A DNA stretch of 64,000 bases. It comes from Phalacrocorax aristotelis. Its lineage: Eukaryota; Chordata; Aves; Suliformes; Phalacrocoracidae. Both the position numbers and the translations under genes were made by a program. The notes below the pieces were generated by a model that did no database searches, was not told the origin of the DNA, and was given only the letters and a program-made list of their open reading frames with translations. Shown here one piece after another: positions 13,063 to 24,820 of the stretch. The stretch covers positions 3,792,501-3,856,500 of the forward strand of contig NC_134280.1 of the NCBI RefSeq assembly GCF_949628215.1. The letters are read 5' to 3'. Every line of letters begins with the position of its first letter. The first letter of the stretch is position 1.

Positions 13063-15919
13063 AGAGATGTATAAATTCTAACTCTGAAGTTTCCTTCATT
13101 TGCTTTTCCCAAAGACTGTAGAGAGTACCCTTGCAATCATCAGCCTTTTCCAAAACTTATGTTGAATTCACCTCACATATTTGTAAACTGAAAAATAAGG
13201 TTACTGGGAACCTTGTTTGACAAACTCCTTTTGTTAGTGGCAGTATCAAGGCTTATAAAGTTTATTTCCAAGAAATTAAGACATGACAGTGCTTATGCCC
13301 ACAGACTGAAGCCAAGTTTCCTTCTTTGTTTTGGCATATAGAAACTCAGGTTTAGTATCCTCAAGATGCATAAATTACGGGTCTGCAGTTTTGACCATAA
13401 AGTTATAAAATAATGGAATTCATACCTTCCATTTCTGGATGATTTAGTTTTACTGTCATATCGTCTCAAAACTCAGTCTCTAGCACAACTTTTGAAAACC
13501 TCGAGGTTTTTAAATTTGCTTCACGTTCCTCCAGGAAGCTAAGCTGGAGCACAGGAGCTCGCTTAGATGGCAGGAGCAGGCAGCTAGGTGATGCGCCAGC
13601 TCTCTGACCCAATTTAGCTTTCCTTTGCACCACTTCCCTATTTGTTATCAGGCCTTTTGGAAATGGTCTGTGAAGGATTCTTTTAAAAGGGAAATGCTGC
13701 TTTATCCTCTCATGAGGCGCAGGCTTTCCAAATTCTTGTAGTATTAGGCAATGCGTCATGTTTCTATCATCTATGCCACATCCTAAGTGTTGTACTCTAC
13801 GTTGCAGCATAAGCAGATCTCCTTTGATGTTTTTCTGGAGGAATTTGAGCTTCATTGGCCTAATATTCTCAGATTTCTTCTTCTGCAATATTTTTGATAC
13901 AAGGTAGGTCCATGATTTCAGGACTTGTCTGTCCCTCCTAACCACTGTTCAGGACAGAGTAGCTTTATTTGGGTGATAGTCCTGAATTGTTTTATGGAAG
14001 ATCAATTATATCTGTGATTCTCCATTAAAGCGGAGTTCCTACTCTTTTTTGGGTGTTTTATTCACATTCTGGACATGACTTGGGTTCCGATCAGGAATTA
14101 GGGTCCTGTTAGCAAGGTCCTTAAATAAGCCATCCACTCTTCCCTAATCATACCTTCCTACTTATTCTTTAAAATTTTTATGCTATGAATTCTGTTTCCA
14201 TGTTTATGTGAAGTGCAAAAATCTCTGGTTCTATTCAGTATTTTCATAACTGCAGTCCTTGTCTTTCACAACTGAAAATTCTTACACAAATGTAGTTCAT
14301 ATCACTCTCTGAATTAAGGGTAACTTTGACAGTCTTTTTGTTTTTCTTTTTACCCTGGCCTGCACTGCTTGGGGATGCAAAGACCATTTAAACATTTATC
14401 TGTTTGCTTCTCCTATTTCCGGAGCATTTCAAATCGCACAAGCCCTTCCAGCTTCTGCGTTCTTCTATCCCAGCTCTTTAATTTCTTTTTATTGTTTTTA
14501 GTATGGTCGTATATTCACTGACCACTTACTGCCTGTGTTACAACTGCCCTTTATTTTGCACCACTTTGCAGAAGCTAAGCAGAGGACTTACAATATTTCC
14601 ACAGCTTCTTCATCAGAGAGACCTTCAAAGCCTCATGTTTGTACCCTGCTTCCCTGACCGTGTGAGGTGTCCAGGCCTGCTGGAAAGAAAGTTGTTTAAA
14701 GCCTTCTTGTGGACTGAGGAAATTCATGAGGAACTCATCCTGTTGACCTCTTGAGACATCATCTCAACAGCTTTGGAAGGACAAGTAGGTGTGGGAGGTC
14801 GTAACAGAGAGGTTTCTGTAATGCCCAACCTGAATCTCACGGGGAAGGGAGGGCAGGGAGCACACCTCCTACGCTTTCCAGCCTGTGGAGCACAGGACAA
14901 CTGTTTGTCACTGCCGCCTCTCAAGGATGACAGCAGCCATTAGATGCTTTGGTGTTCATTCATCAACTTCTAAGTTAGATGGATTGTAGTCACAGGAATT
15001 TATCTGCTATTGGCTTGCGAAAATAAACCAAAACCAACACGAACCTACTGAACATGCAAGATAGGGATTTTTTCTAGGTAGAATATCCAAAGACCACATC
15101 CTCAGGGAGCATGTTTGTACCTTGCACAGCTCCTAGATCTGCCCAAGCTTGGTGGACCCAAGCCCATTGCATCTGCTGTCTATGGCTGATGTGCTCACGA
15201 GAGAAGTCCTGTCTGGGAGTCAGAACTGAAGGTCTAACAGACCTGAGAGGGAGAGGTGGTGTTATTCAGGCAAAGACAGTGAGGCTGAACACTGGGTTAA
15301 TAACTGGAAATACGTGGGAACAAGGCAGTTGTGGACTTGGCACTGGTGGGGCTAGTGATGTATGGTGGAATAATGAGATTTTGCGGACAGGGTTAGTGTC
15401 TGGGACAGGAACCAGTGTGGAAGGAAGGATAAGGATTCAGGCCTGGTGAGGCCATAATGAAATGCCTGGGAAAAGGAGCAGGAAGTACATGAATAAATGG
15501 CTGTGACAGGAGAGAGGAAGATGCAATGAAATGGTGGGAGAAACGAGAACATGGAACATGCCAAGCAGTTCTGATGCCGCTCGACCATGATTTGTAAATC
15601 CATTCCTAAGGAAACCAGACATATTTAACTGTGTAGTCTGTGTATGTGTCTGCCCTTCCCTAATAGCTTCTAAAATTGTTGGCCAATTTCAGCCACTGAG
15701 AGTAAGAGTCATATTGTTATTAATTTCCTATAAATTTAATGAAAGTAGGCAGTTGGGTAGATGGGGTAGGCTCAAATTAGTGAGGAAAAATCTGCATCAT
15801 CAGTTCAGCTGTGACAAAGTGAGGAATCCATGCTGGAGAGAGGAGAAAACCATGTTTCAGAAACGTTTCTTCTTGTGGAATCACTTGTGTACCACTGATC
15901 CAGTGTATTAAACCAAAAT
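13063..15919. other. unique sequence, no recognised gene
   Basis: Contains the longest open frame of the window (complement of 13466-13945, 159 codons). It has no recognisable domain and no splice context and looks like chance. Nothing else is identifiable apart from a weak resemblance to an old amniote repeat near 14083-14130. Confidence 0.3.
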
Positions 15920-15924
15920 ACATT
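15920..15924. repeat. target-site duplication of solo LTR, left copy (ACATT)
   Basis: ACATT lies directly before the LTR terminus (TGTTGTGG on the plus strand) and recurs directly after the other end at 16489-16493. A 5-bp duplication is usual for ERVL-type and some other retroviral integrases. Confidence 0.65.
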
Positions 15925-16488
15925 TGTTGTGGTTAAACCCCATCTGGCAGCTAAGCACCACACAGTCGCTCGCTCCCCCCTCAGTGGGATGGGGGACAGA
16001 ATCAGAAGAGTAAAAGGGAGAAAACCCATGGATTGGCATAAAGGCAGTTTAATAAGGAAAGCAAACCAAGGAATTCCTTCACTCCTTCCCACGGGCAGGT
16101 GGGTGCTCAGCCATCCCCAGGAGAGCAGGGCTCCATCACGCCTAATGGTGACTTGGGGAGACAAACGCCATCACTCCCAACATCCCCCCTTCCTCCTTCT
16201 TCCCTCAGCTCTACATGCTGAGCATGATGCCATGTCGTGTGGGACATCCCTGGGGTCAGCTGGGGTCACTGTCCCGCTGTGTCCCCTTCCAACCCCTTGT
16301 GCCCCCCCAGCCCCTCACTGGTGGGGTGGGGTGAGGGGCAGAAAAGGCCTTGGCTCAGCGCAAGCCCTGCTCAGCAGGAACTGAAACATCCCGGGGTTAT
16401 CAGTGCTGTTTCCAGCACAAATCCAAAACACAGCCCCATACCAGCTACTGTGGAGAAAATTAACTCCATCCCAGCCAAAAGCAGCAAA
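15925..16488 (-). mobile_element. solo LTR of an endogenous retrovirus (neoavian family)
   Basis: A 564-bp element bounded by ACATT duplications. I recognise the sequence from memory as a very common bird LTR, but cannot assign the Repbase name with certainty. The element reads on the minus strand. Its 3' end is ...CCACAACA at 15925, an ATTAAA polyadenylation signal is the complement of 16048-16053, and the promoter area near 16208-16218 has the remains of a TATA box (CATGTAGAGCT, where intact copies have CATATAAAGCT as I recall). The 5' terminus has TT where TG is expected, and the TATA box is damaged, so this copy has aged. No gag, pol or env sequence adjoins it, so it is a recombination product of a former provirus. 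Open frames inside it are not viral proteins. Confidence 0.85.
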
Positions 16489-16493
16489 ACATT
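16489..16493. repeat. target-site duplication of solo LTR, right copy (ACATT)
   Basis: Exact copy of the 5 bases at 15920-15924. This fixes the right-hand boundary of the LTR. Confidence 0.65.
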
Positions 16494-16710
16494 GAAAATA
16501 TTCAGGGTGAAAAGTCATATACTTCCATATAAGTGGAATAACCTGATATAATTAAAATAGCCTCTGCATTATGACACTGGCTGAAATTGAACCGTCTTTG
16601 CTCTTTGATCAGTGCGCTGATCAAATGGGAGCTCTTCAGCCAATATATTACCCATGCAGGTCACCATATATCTGAGTGTCTTGCACATTGCACACTCTTC
16701 AAACCTGACT

Positions 16711-16730
16711 GAAGATGCCATTACTAATTT
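16711..16730. repeat. direct repeat flanking CR1, left copy
   Basis: GAAGATGCCATTACTAATTT abuts the 3' end of the antisense CR1 and recurs at 16937-16956 with 18 of 20 bases identical (GC versus AT at two adjacent positions). It is best read as a long target-site duplication. Confidence 0.7.
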
Positions 16731-16926
16731 ATAGAATGATAGAATAGAATCACAGAATCGTTCAGGTTGGAAAAGACCTCTAGGATCATCAAGTCCAACC
16801 ACCAACCCAACACCCCCAGGCCTCCTAAACCATGTCCCCAAGTGCCACATCTACATGGTTTTTGAACTCCTCCAGAGATGGTGACTCCCCCACCTCTCTG
16901 GGCAGCACCTTCCAATGTTTGACTTG
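16731..16926 (-). mobile_element. CR1 LINE, 5'-truncated 3' end
   Basis: Seen: the plus strand starts with ATAGAAT repeats (complement of the CR1 ATTCTAT tail) and continues through the familiar antisense CR1 3' region, including GGTTGGAAAAGACCTCTAGG, GATCATCAAGTCCAACC and GGGCAGCACCTTCCAATG. CR1 is the dominant LINE of birds, and most copies are truncated at the 5' end like this one, which is only about 195 bp long. The element encodes nothing. It sits 240 bp from the solo LTR and in the same orientation. Confidence 0.95.
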
Positions 16927-16936
16927 TAATGACTCT

Positions 16937-16956
16937 GAAGATATCATTACTAATTT
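16937..16956. repeat. direct repeat flanking CR1, right copy
   Basis: Second copy of the 20-bp direct repeat. About ten bases between the recognisable CR1 end and this copy remain unexplained and may be the divergent 5' end of the element. Confidence 0.65.
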
Positions 16957-16984
16957 GTTTTATTTGCCGTTCAGTCGTGTATAT

Positions 16985-17022
16985 CTGTAAAGTGTCTGAG
17001 TGCTTTAGAAATGTTAGTTAAT
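16985..17022 (+). mobile_element. possible L2/MIR-type 3' tail relic
   Basis: TCTGTAAAGTGTCTGAGTGC followed by TTTAGAAATGTTAGTTA resembles the shared 3' end of L2 and MIR elements (GTAAAGCGCTTTG...ATAAATGCTAGTTATTA as I recall). It is short and diverged, as expected for a relic older than the CR1 beside it. The similarity is judged by eye. Confidence 0.35.
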
Positions 17023-17374
17023 TGTCACAACCCCCTAACGGGGACAGCAATTTCTCTGCTAATAGATTAGGAGCTATAGCATGGGAATGTTATCAAAGAC
17101 CAGCACTCCGAATACTGCAGGTAACACAGATCGTGACACTATAGTCACCATGTTTGGAGAACACTTCCGTTGATGTTAGCTGCAGCTGGGAATGAGCTCA
17201 TATTTCCTGCTCCAGAAAGTTAGGGACACAGAAATAACGGCCTCCTGGGAACAGTTTGGGTTAGGTAACTTGCTTCACATCCCTCCCACCACAGCCTGTG
17301 ATAGAGACGATGCATTTTCTTTCTGCATTTGTTATATGCTATCCAACTTGTGCAACAACTGGGATTGATAGAGA
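17023..17374. other. unique sequence, nothing recognised
   Basis: Ordinary single-copy-looking sequence between the repeat cluster and the AT-rich block. Confidence 0.4.
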
Positions 17375-17470
17375 TATTAAGTATATTTTATATACATTTA
17401 TTATTATATAATTACATAGATTATACAATTCTCACAGATTATTCTTATGTTTTATATAATCTTGATACTT
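17375..17470. repeat. AT-rich low-complexity block
   Basis: Dense TATA, TTATTA and ATATAAT words with few G or C bases. It could be a matrix-attachment-like or easily melted region, but no specific motif supports that. Confidence 0.55.
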
Positions 17471-19090
17471 CCTCAGAGCAAATGTTTGCTGTGAACTGAA
17501 TAAGGAAAGGCCTGTAAAGAAGTAATCAGGCAAATAAATGCTGCATCATAACAAATATCAGGGTACAGAGTTCAGACAGTGCACAATTCTTAAGGTCTAA
17601 ACACCTGAGTTTTCAACACTGGTGTCCTTTCAGCTACATGTGGGCGAGAGAAAGGCAGAGACAAGCAGAAAGAAAAGAAAAAGGCCCTTATTGCTGCAGT
17701 ACTTCTTGAGTTCAAATTCATTGTAATTGAGTGTTAATTTTTCTTAAATTAGAAATGATTAAAAATACTGTGGCCAGGGTTGTAATGTGAGATGATCCGA
17801 AAAGGAGGGTTTGCTTTTGAACCACTGCAGAATGAATTGCAATCTTAACAAAGTAAATGGCTTGTAAATATATCTAGTAATTGTGTATTAATGGAAACTG
17901 TGTGCACACACTGCACATGCCTCTTTGTGGCTGCAAAATTTGACTGTCATTGAGAGATTTGATTATAAGAACCTTTTCTAAAAAAGTCTAAGAAGGAATG
18001 GAAAAACTCATGGTTCCGAGGGTAAGCCAGAAGGGAGTCAGAGGAAGAATATTTTTCTCTAGGCAAACTATTTTATAATAGCTCACTTCAAGGCTTTGTG
18101 TTACCTTTAGGAAACGCCCAGAAATGGCGATTTTCGGAGAGAAGATACGGTTCTGACCTGGTGTTGTTATACCTTTGGCATTTCGTGATATGGCTTTGTA
18201 AGACTGCGTCATTATAAGGAAGAAATTGCTAAATAGATTTTAAGTTAAAACAGACAAATATCTAGACAGCCTACAACATAATAGGGTAAAGATCAAATTC
18301 TACCCTTGCTTAAAATCAACCATCTCATTAACATTAATAGGGTTGCATGTGTAACTGATAGCAAAATTTGGCTAGTAAACCTTGAAGGACTTTTTAGTTT
18401 AAAAAGAGATTTTTATGTACAGGCCAGGAAAAAAACAGCTGAAACTGATAAAATGCAATTTATATCACCATAACGACAGTGCCTAGTAGTAAGATGTTGG
18501 GTTTTTTTCCCCTTCAAGTGGGTAAAGATTGTTCCCAGACTGAAGCCTTCATCACAAGCCAGCTTTTAACTGCAAGAAAAATGTCTGAACTGGTGATTTA
18601 AGCCTTGCAGATTTTTTTTATTTTTATTTTTTTTTTAATGCTGGATATGTTGGTGTGCAGTCATATGGTGCAAAAACCACTGTAGTAAGTGGGGATTTTG
18701 TCAATGTGGCGTCTTTGCAAAATCAGGAAGTAGGATTATCTTTCTATTGGAGTTTAACTTTCCTCCTAAATATTTCTTGGGGTATTGGGGTCTTCTTTGC
18801 AGGAAGGTATCATACCTTATGTATTACCTCCATAAATATGAAAGTCTGTTTTAACATTGCAGGCCTGGATATGTTCATAATGAAAATCTCAACATTTCTT
18901 GCTTTGATGAAATTTGGAATTATCCTTTGTGCTTCCCCATCTAACATGAATAAATATGGCATTGCCGTTTTCACATTATTTATTCACATAGAAGAAGAAT
19001 GACGCAGAAGGTGCCAGTTGTGGTCGGAAATATTTCCATTCATAGCTGTGGAGTCAATTTTTTCTGTTTCTCTGAGATGTTAAAAAAGGA
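17471..19090. other. unique sequence, nothing recognised
   Basis: AT-rich with a T-rich run at 18611-18637. A 115-codon open frame at 18655-19002 has no domain, and its hydrophobic stretches follow from the T-rich composition. Confidence 0.35.
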
Positions 19091-19345
19091 CCCCTGAGGG
19101 ACACCACTTGTCACTGATCTCCATCTGGACATCGAGACATTGACCACTACCCTCTGGGTACGACCATCCAACCAGTTCCTCAACCAAACAGTGCACCCAT
19201 CAAATCCATAACTCTCCATTTTAGAGAGAAGGATGTTGTGGGGAGCACGCCAAAAGCCTTACAGAGTCCAGATAGATGACATCCGTAGCTCTTCCCTTGT
19301 CCACTGATGTAGTCACTCCTTCATAGAAGACAATTGGGTTGGCAC
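19091..19345 (-). pseudogene. CR1 LINE ORF2 fragment, reverse-transcriptase domain
   Basis: Read on the minus strand, this piece encodes part of the CR1 reverse transcriptase, which copies LINE RNA at nicked target DNA. The first part reads VTTSVDKGRATDVIYLD, leading into catalytic motif A (normally D-x-x-KAFD). One base is missing just after YLD, so KAFD is lost and the frame shifts. A second readable stretch follows ([30 protein letters not shown]) and ends in the conserved SGVPQG motif at 19091-19108. A codon-sized deletion lies before RNWLDG. The YxDD catalytic motif is absent because the fragment ends before it. It is an isolated internal piece, about 85 codons of an ORF of roughly 900, and is non-functional. 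Confidence 0.9.
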
Positions 19346-22300
19346 AACCATCGGAGATAGTAACGCCCCTGTATGGCATCAAATATAGACCATAGCCCTG
19401 GGAAAGGACTCTCAGAAACCCCATTGCCCCCCAAAAATTCAGAGCTTGGCCAGGCCTCTGAGGGTCTAGTGCAGGACCTGGCAGCATGTGCTTTCCTTTC
19501 AACACCTGCATGCAGAAAATACACATGTTCAAACACTTGGCAATACACATTATTCTCTGACTACACTAACACACGTGGTGTTAGTGCTATGCAATCAACT
19601 GCTTGCAAGAGTCACAAAATCTCATTTCAAACAAAGAAAATGGCCCTGTTTTTTCCTGGGAGCGATTGAAACCAGGTACATTAGCAAAGCAAGATAACTC
19701 AAGAGCTGATGAATAAATAATTCCAGGGGATAAATAATTTAAGTGTGGCATCAGAAGCCTTGAACAATCTTTATCCTTGAAACAATAAAATGTGACCACG
19801 TGCCGTACGACTGTGTGCCATACAGAGAGGCTGTAGGATTAAAGCCCTGCTTTTGGAGAGCTGGACTGTAAAACTTCAGAAGATGTTGAGCAATATCACA
19901 TACACCACTTGTCAGGTAGCAAGAGCACTGAGCTCCCACCCTGAACTTTAGGAAGGGCATATGGTGTTTCCCAGGTTGTTATGATTTGCCTCAGCTGCTG
20001 GGAGTGAAGTAAAATGCTGTTAGGTGAAGTTGATTAAGGTATTTCAGCCATGCAGGGAATTGTGGGGACTTAAATTGCAGCTGATGTGAAGTTAGGGAAA
20101 GTAGAAAAAGTTTTTCTACCTTTTTCTTTCTAGAAGAGGACTGGAGCTCTTTCACAAGGCAAAGGAGCCTTTAGCTACTCTTTGCTTTATTTAATATAGC
20201 TCATTAACATAATTCCTTCAGTTGTTCTCAGGATTTGAAAATCCAGGCTCAGGCAGCCCTTCTGCAAAGCTCACTTCTCTGTGGTGTCCTTGCTGGTTTC
20301 CAGACCTGGCCACCACGGCAGGCAGATGGATTTTCTCTGCAGGGGCGGTTACAAAGCAGATGTTTTGGTGTCTTTGGTAAGTCCTGTGGCAAGGGGTGGC
20401 TTTGGATAAAAGTGGTGAATTTGGGCTTACTGCATCTAAAGGAAAAAAGGGGTTTGGCTGTGAGAGAGAAAGGATTGCTCTTGTTAATTTTATTATATAG
20501 TTTGTTTCTTTTGAACTCTGTTTTATTTGAAAAGGATTTTTTATATATATATGAAGGCAGGATCTTTTGAGAACACCCACAAGGAAAATGTTTTTCACTT
20601 GAGGTGAAGATCACTACGTAAAGATCATCTTCACACAAAAGATTTTTTTAAAGGTTATTTGAATAAATCAAGACAAAAGTCTTCTTTCACTCTTGGAAGA
20701 CATCTGTCAAGTAAGAAATTGTTGTAGTAAAGACATTCAAGTTGTGTAGTCCTGCAAAAGAATTTATTTCTAAAATTAACATGAGAAAACAGGGAACATA
20801 AGATCTCTTTTAACCTGATATAGTCTGGAGTAAAACCGTGGTTCAGTTTTCATGATATTAAGCATTTTGGCAAATACTATCTTTGGGTGTTGTCTTGGAC
20901 TGTTAATAAATATAACGAAAGGCTTAGGAAGGAGAGATACTTCATGTATCTTGGTGAGGAGCAAATATGAGATGTATTCTCCAGCTGGATCCAGGTGAGG
21001 AGACCTTGCTAAAGTGCTCGTGCTGAAGGAGGTTAAAATAAAAATGCACCTTGTCCCCTAACTCCAGCTAGCACGTTGTGATAAATTAAATTTGGAAAGT
21101 GTAAGTTTTGGGGATTTTTCGGTGCAGGAAAGCCTCAGTTCACTTTCTGAATGCAGACTGAAGTATCTCTTGAGTGTAGATGGTGGGTACTTTTTACCAT
21201 GGGCAAATTCCCAAACTTCTAATAGTAGTCAACATCTTATTATCAGCGTAACCTATGTTTTATTTCTATTGTCATGCTGCCTACTGAGATCTCTTGAGCT
21301 GTGATAATATTTTTAATACTCTGCAAGTTACAAAACTGAACATCTCATCAAAAAGCCCATCATCTGCATGATTCATAAACACTGTAGAAAAGTAGGAGAA
21401 GTCATAGGGAATAGGTTAGGGAGTGGAAAAAGACCTTTTTTTTCTGGTTTAATCTTGGCTTTTATTTCCTCCTTGTTTCTCCTTCTTGCACTGCAGAAAA
21501 GATCTGGATTATGTGACTGAGGTACCACAATTAATTTAAACCAGACAAATGCCACTGTTCATTTATACATACAAATGCCAAAAGACAAGTGAAAAGCCAG
21601 TCTAATTCCACTATGGTATTATTTTTCTTTTCTTTTTTTTCTTATGTTGCCATAGCAATTAAAAATGCTGGATCAAAAATAATGGGAAAAGTAAGATTAC
21701 AACTCTTCTAAAAAAAGGTCTAGTGTGCAAATGACATTGCAGAGCTAAGGAAAAATAGGTAATATATCTTCACAGGAGTGCGGAAATATTCCTGAAAGTG
21801 GATTGCTGGATTTATAACAGGTGAAATCCAATACTAGTCAAGAAGGAAACCTGGCCTTGAGTACACATCTGCACATGCCTGTGTACACTGTTACCTTTGG
21901 TGTATTAGTGTTTATAGTGGTTAGATTGCAACAGGGAATGGCAACAAGAAGGTGCAATGCTAATAAAGCAAATTACTGTGGGAGAATATATTTTAAACTG
22001 GAAGTCTGATCCCTGTATTTTGAATTCCTGACCAGTTGCAGGGTTTTAAATCCTCCTTCCTGTCCCTGAGGTTGAGGTTTGTTTAATCCCTCTTTCCTGT
22101 TAGTGGCTCAGCCAAGATATATTATAAGCAGGCAATCAGGTGAGTGAAATAACTGTGGAAGTGGTGAGCAGGGCAAAGACAGAGGTCAGGACAGATTTTT
22201 AACCTTATTTAAATGCTATTTTGCTGCTGATAATAAGAATCCACTTCAGAGCCGGTAACCCTCAAAAAGCCATATGAGATGCAGGAAGGGAATACACTCT

Positions 22301-24435
22301 TTGTGCCTTGTTGTCTGACAGCATTGCATTAAGCTTAAGGAAATGGATATTAGGAGGTTTATCATTTGGGAAGGAGTCTGCCCTGGAAGGAGCACAGATA
22401 CTACAGCACCTTCATTTAATGTGCTGTCCAAGCTGATAATTAAAATGGTAGGAACTAAGGTACAGTAAGCGGGGAGGGAAATGTGGTTCAAACACAAGAT
22501 TAGATTGTAGAGAAAGAACGTTAGTGATTCCCTGGCAGATCCAAGGCAAAGAAAACTTTTCGTTTTTGCGTTTTCCCCATAGTCACAAAAGACAAGACGT
22601 GATGGGGGAACAGAGCTGGGAGTCGGGGGAGCGGGGGGAAGATGTTGATGATGCCTGGTGGTTTCATTGAAGTTGTAACGTCACCCACATATTATGGAAA
22701 TTATTGGCTTAGAGACTGTGCAAATCCCTGGGAAAGGTTTTGGAGCTGTTGGTGGCTCAGCAGGTGTGTTCAGGAGTGTCTGTTGGATTCAAGGTGGATC
22801 AAAAAGAACTTGTTGCAGGCAGAGGTGTACGCCAATTTCTGCATTAATATTGGAAAGGAGCCGTCGTATGCCATGATGTAAAAATATCTCAGTGAATAAA
22901 AAGATGGAGACCTTTTCTGCGTTAAACATAAGATTTAGGAGTTACGTCATCTATTTTCTTAGTTTTGTCACAGACCTTTGGGAATATAAATAATAATTTA
23001 GGAAGAGATTCATTTCATGTAACGTCAGCCACCTGAAAAAGCATTTGGCCTAGTTATCTAACCAGGCTACCTCCACAATCAGTGGAAAGGAATTCATCAT
23101 CTCTTAGGGTGGTATCTGTCTTTTCGCATATTATGGGCCATAGGCTATTCCCTGAATTAATTTCTGTGTCAAATCTAAGAGCCAGGTTTTACTTGGAGCA
23201 TGCATTTTTTGGAAAGGTATGAAACTGTGATGTTACTGTTTTTGATGCTGGGAAGTCCACTACCAGTAGTCTGCACTGAAGGCTTAATTAATGAAATAAG
23301 GTGATTTTTTAAAACATATTTTGAGTCTTAATCTAGTTTGGGGGTACTAGTTTTTTGGTGTTGTACCCTGCTTGGCTGATATGAAATGACCACAGTTTCT
23401 AGTTTGGTGGGTGGGGTGTTGGTTTTTGTTGTGGTTGTTGTGTGGGGTTTTTCTTTTTTTCTTTTTCTCTCCATGGAAGTTATTTACTGTTGTGGTTACT
23501 TCAGCCTACAACTATGAAACTTTTCTTATTTAGTCATTTGACCATTCTCAGGAGTCTTCAGTTTCTCCTGATTGCTTGTGAGGAGCTGACACCAGAACTG
23601 CGTGTGCAACGTTTGAGCAGTTGCTGTGTGCGTACTTACACATCGACACTGCAGTATCCTCTGCTCTCCTCAGGCTTGACAAGTCTGGGGTCTTTATCTC
23701 TAGCACTCCTGTCCTGAAAAGGCTGGTTTCCCAGAAAAATCCAGAAACCTCTGTATTAGTCAAATTTCCTAATCATCATCTCTCTTTCTCCAATCTCACC
23801 ACTTTGAGGTTTGATGAAATCATAATTATACCTTTTCTCCCTGTTTTTGGTTGGTATTTTAGGGCCAAGACCTCACTCTTGCAAGGCTTCTCTAGAACTG
23901 CTTAATTAGGATACCCCATTCACAGCTGAATTGAGGCACGGCCAATCGTCAATCCATTAAATGTGTGCAGGGTTGATTGTTCTTTACTGTGGCTTCATAT
24001 TCAAAGTGTCATGTGTAAGAGCCAAATGCCTCACTGAAGCGTATTACATGAACACAGTATTACCTTTACACCCAGACTCATAATCTCATTAAAAAGATCA
24101 GGTTCCTGTGATACAATTGGTTTTCCAAAAACCTGTTAATTGTCCTGCACCTAATTATTTTTTTCTCCTTTTTCGTATCTAATTGTGCCCTGCATTAGCT
24201 GTTACATTGCTTGTCCCAGACAGAGGCCAGGCTGGCACATGTATTAAACTACTTTTGTTTTTATAGGGATATGGTTTTTAAAAAAACTATTTTATTTTTA
24301 ACACATTAGCTTTCTTCTAGTTATGTGTGTTCTAGTTGTACCATCTACTTATGATATTGCTTTCTCATTTTGCTTTCACCATAAATAGAAATGGTATTCA
24401 GCACTTTTTTCGTTTGCCACTTTATAACTTAGAAC
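19346..24435. other. unique sequence with one exon-like segment
   Basis: No gene or transposon recognised. A splice-flanked 34-base segment is listed separately at 20343-20376. A hairpin with an 8-bp stem lies at 20609-20633 (GTGAAGAT / ATCTTCAC). The plus strand is strongly G/T-biased at 23405-23470. Confidence 0.35.
20343..20376 (+). other. exon-like 34-base segment
   Basis: A pyrimidine-rich acceptor (GATTTTCTCTGCAG) directly precedes it and a near-consensus donor (TTTG|GTAAGTC) directly follows. Its length is not a multiple of three, so as a coding exon it would shift the frame; a non-coding exon or chance pairing is likelier. No transcript evidence can be seen here. Confidence 0.15.
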
Positions 24436-24459
24436 TTTTTTTTTGAAAAAAAAAAAAAA
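24436..24459. repeat. T9-G-A14 homopolymer palindrome
   Basis: Nine T, one G, then fourteen A. The junction of complementary homopolymers can fold on itself and is prone to length change. Confidence 0.8.
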
Positions 24460-24820
24460 GACTACTTAGGTTCCAGCAGTTTTCTTCTTCTTCGTCTTTT
24501 GCTCCACTTACTAGTTTTGTATCGTTTTGAGTTTCTTGTTTACGTTAATTGCTGCCAACCTTTTTCTACTTTGAGATATATATGAGAGCCTTAATTAAAT
24601 GGCTTTATAAACATTAAATGTATTTGTAAATTAAGTCTTTCTGGTGAAACTTTGTTTGGGTATACTGGACTACCTTCTGCATGCAAGTACTATTCTTTGT
24701 GTTTCACATCTTCTGGTAAAGTGTATAATAGCATGGAAGTAGAAAAATATGTGAACAAATCAAATTTCATCAGTGTTCTTTAAGTGTTTGATTAGGTTTA
24801 GCATATAACTATTCAGTTTT
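24460..24820. other. unique sequence, nothing recognised
   Basis: AT-rich, with no identifiable feature up to the CR1 start. Confidence 0.4.

Noticed and set aside
13466..13945. 159-codon open frame on the minus strand, the longest in the window
   Set aside because: No domain, signal or membrane segment is recognisable, there is no splice or promoter context, and a frame of this length is unsurprising in 64 kb searched in six frames.
14083..14130. Resemblance to an amniote interspersed repeat (CCGATCAGGAATTAGGGTCC)
   Set aside because: One short match from memory with no extension on either side.
15929..16551. Open frames of 104 to 151 codons in this interval
   Set aside because: They lie inside the solo LTR, which does not encode retroviral proteins.
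18655..19002. 115-codon frame with hydrophobic segments resembling a membrane protein
   Set aside because: Hydrophobicity is explained by T-rich codons; no start context, no family resemblance.
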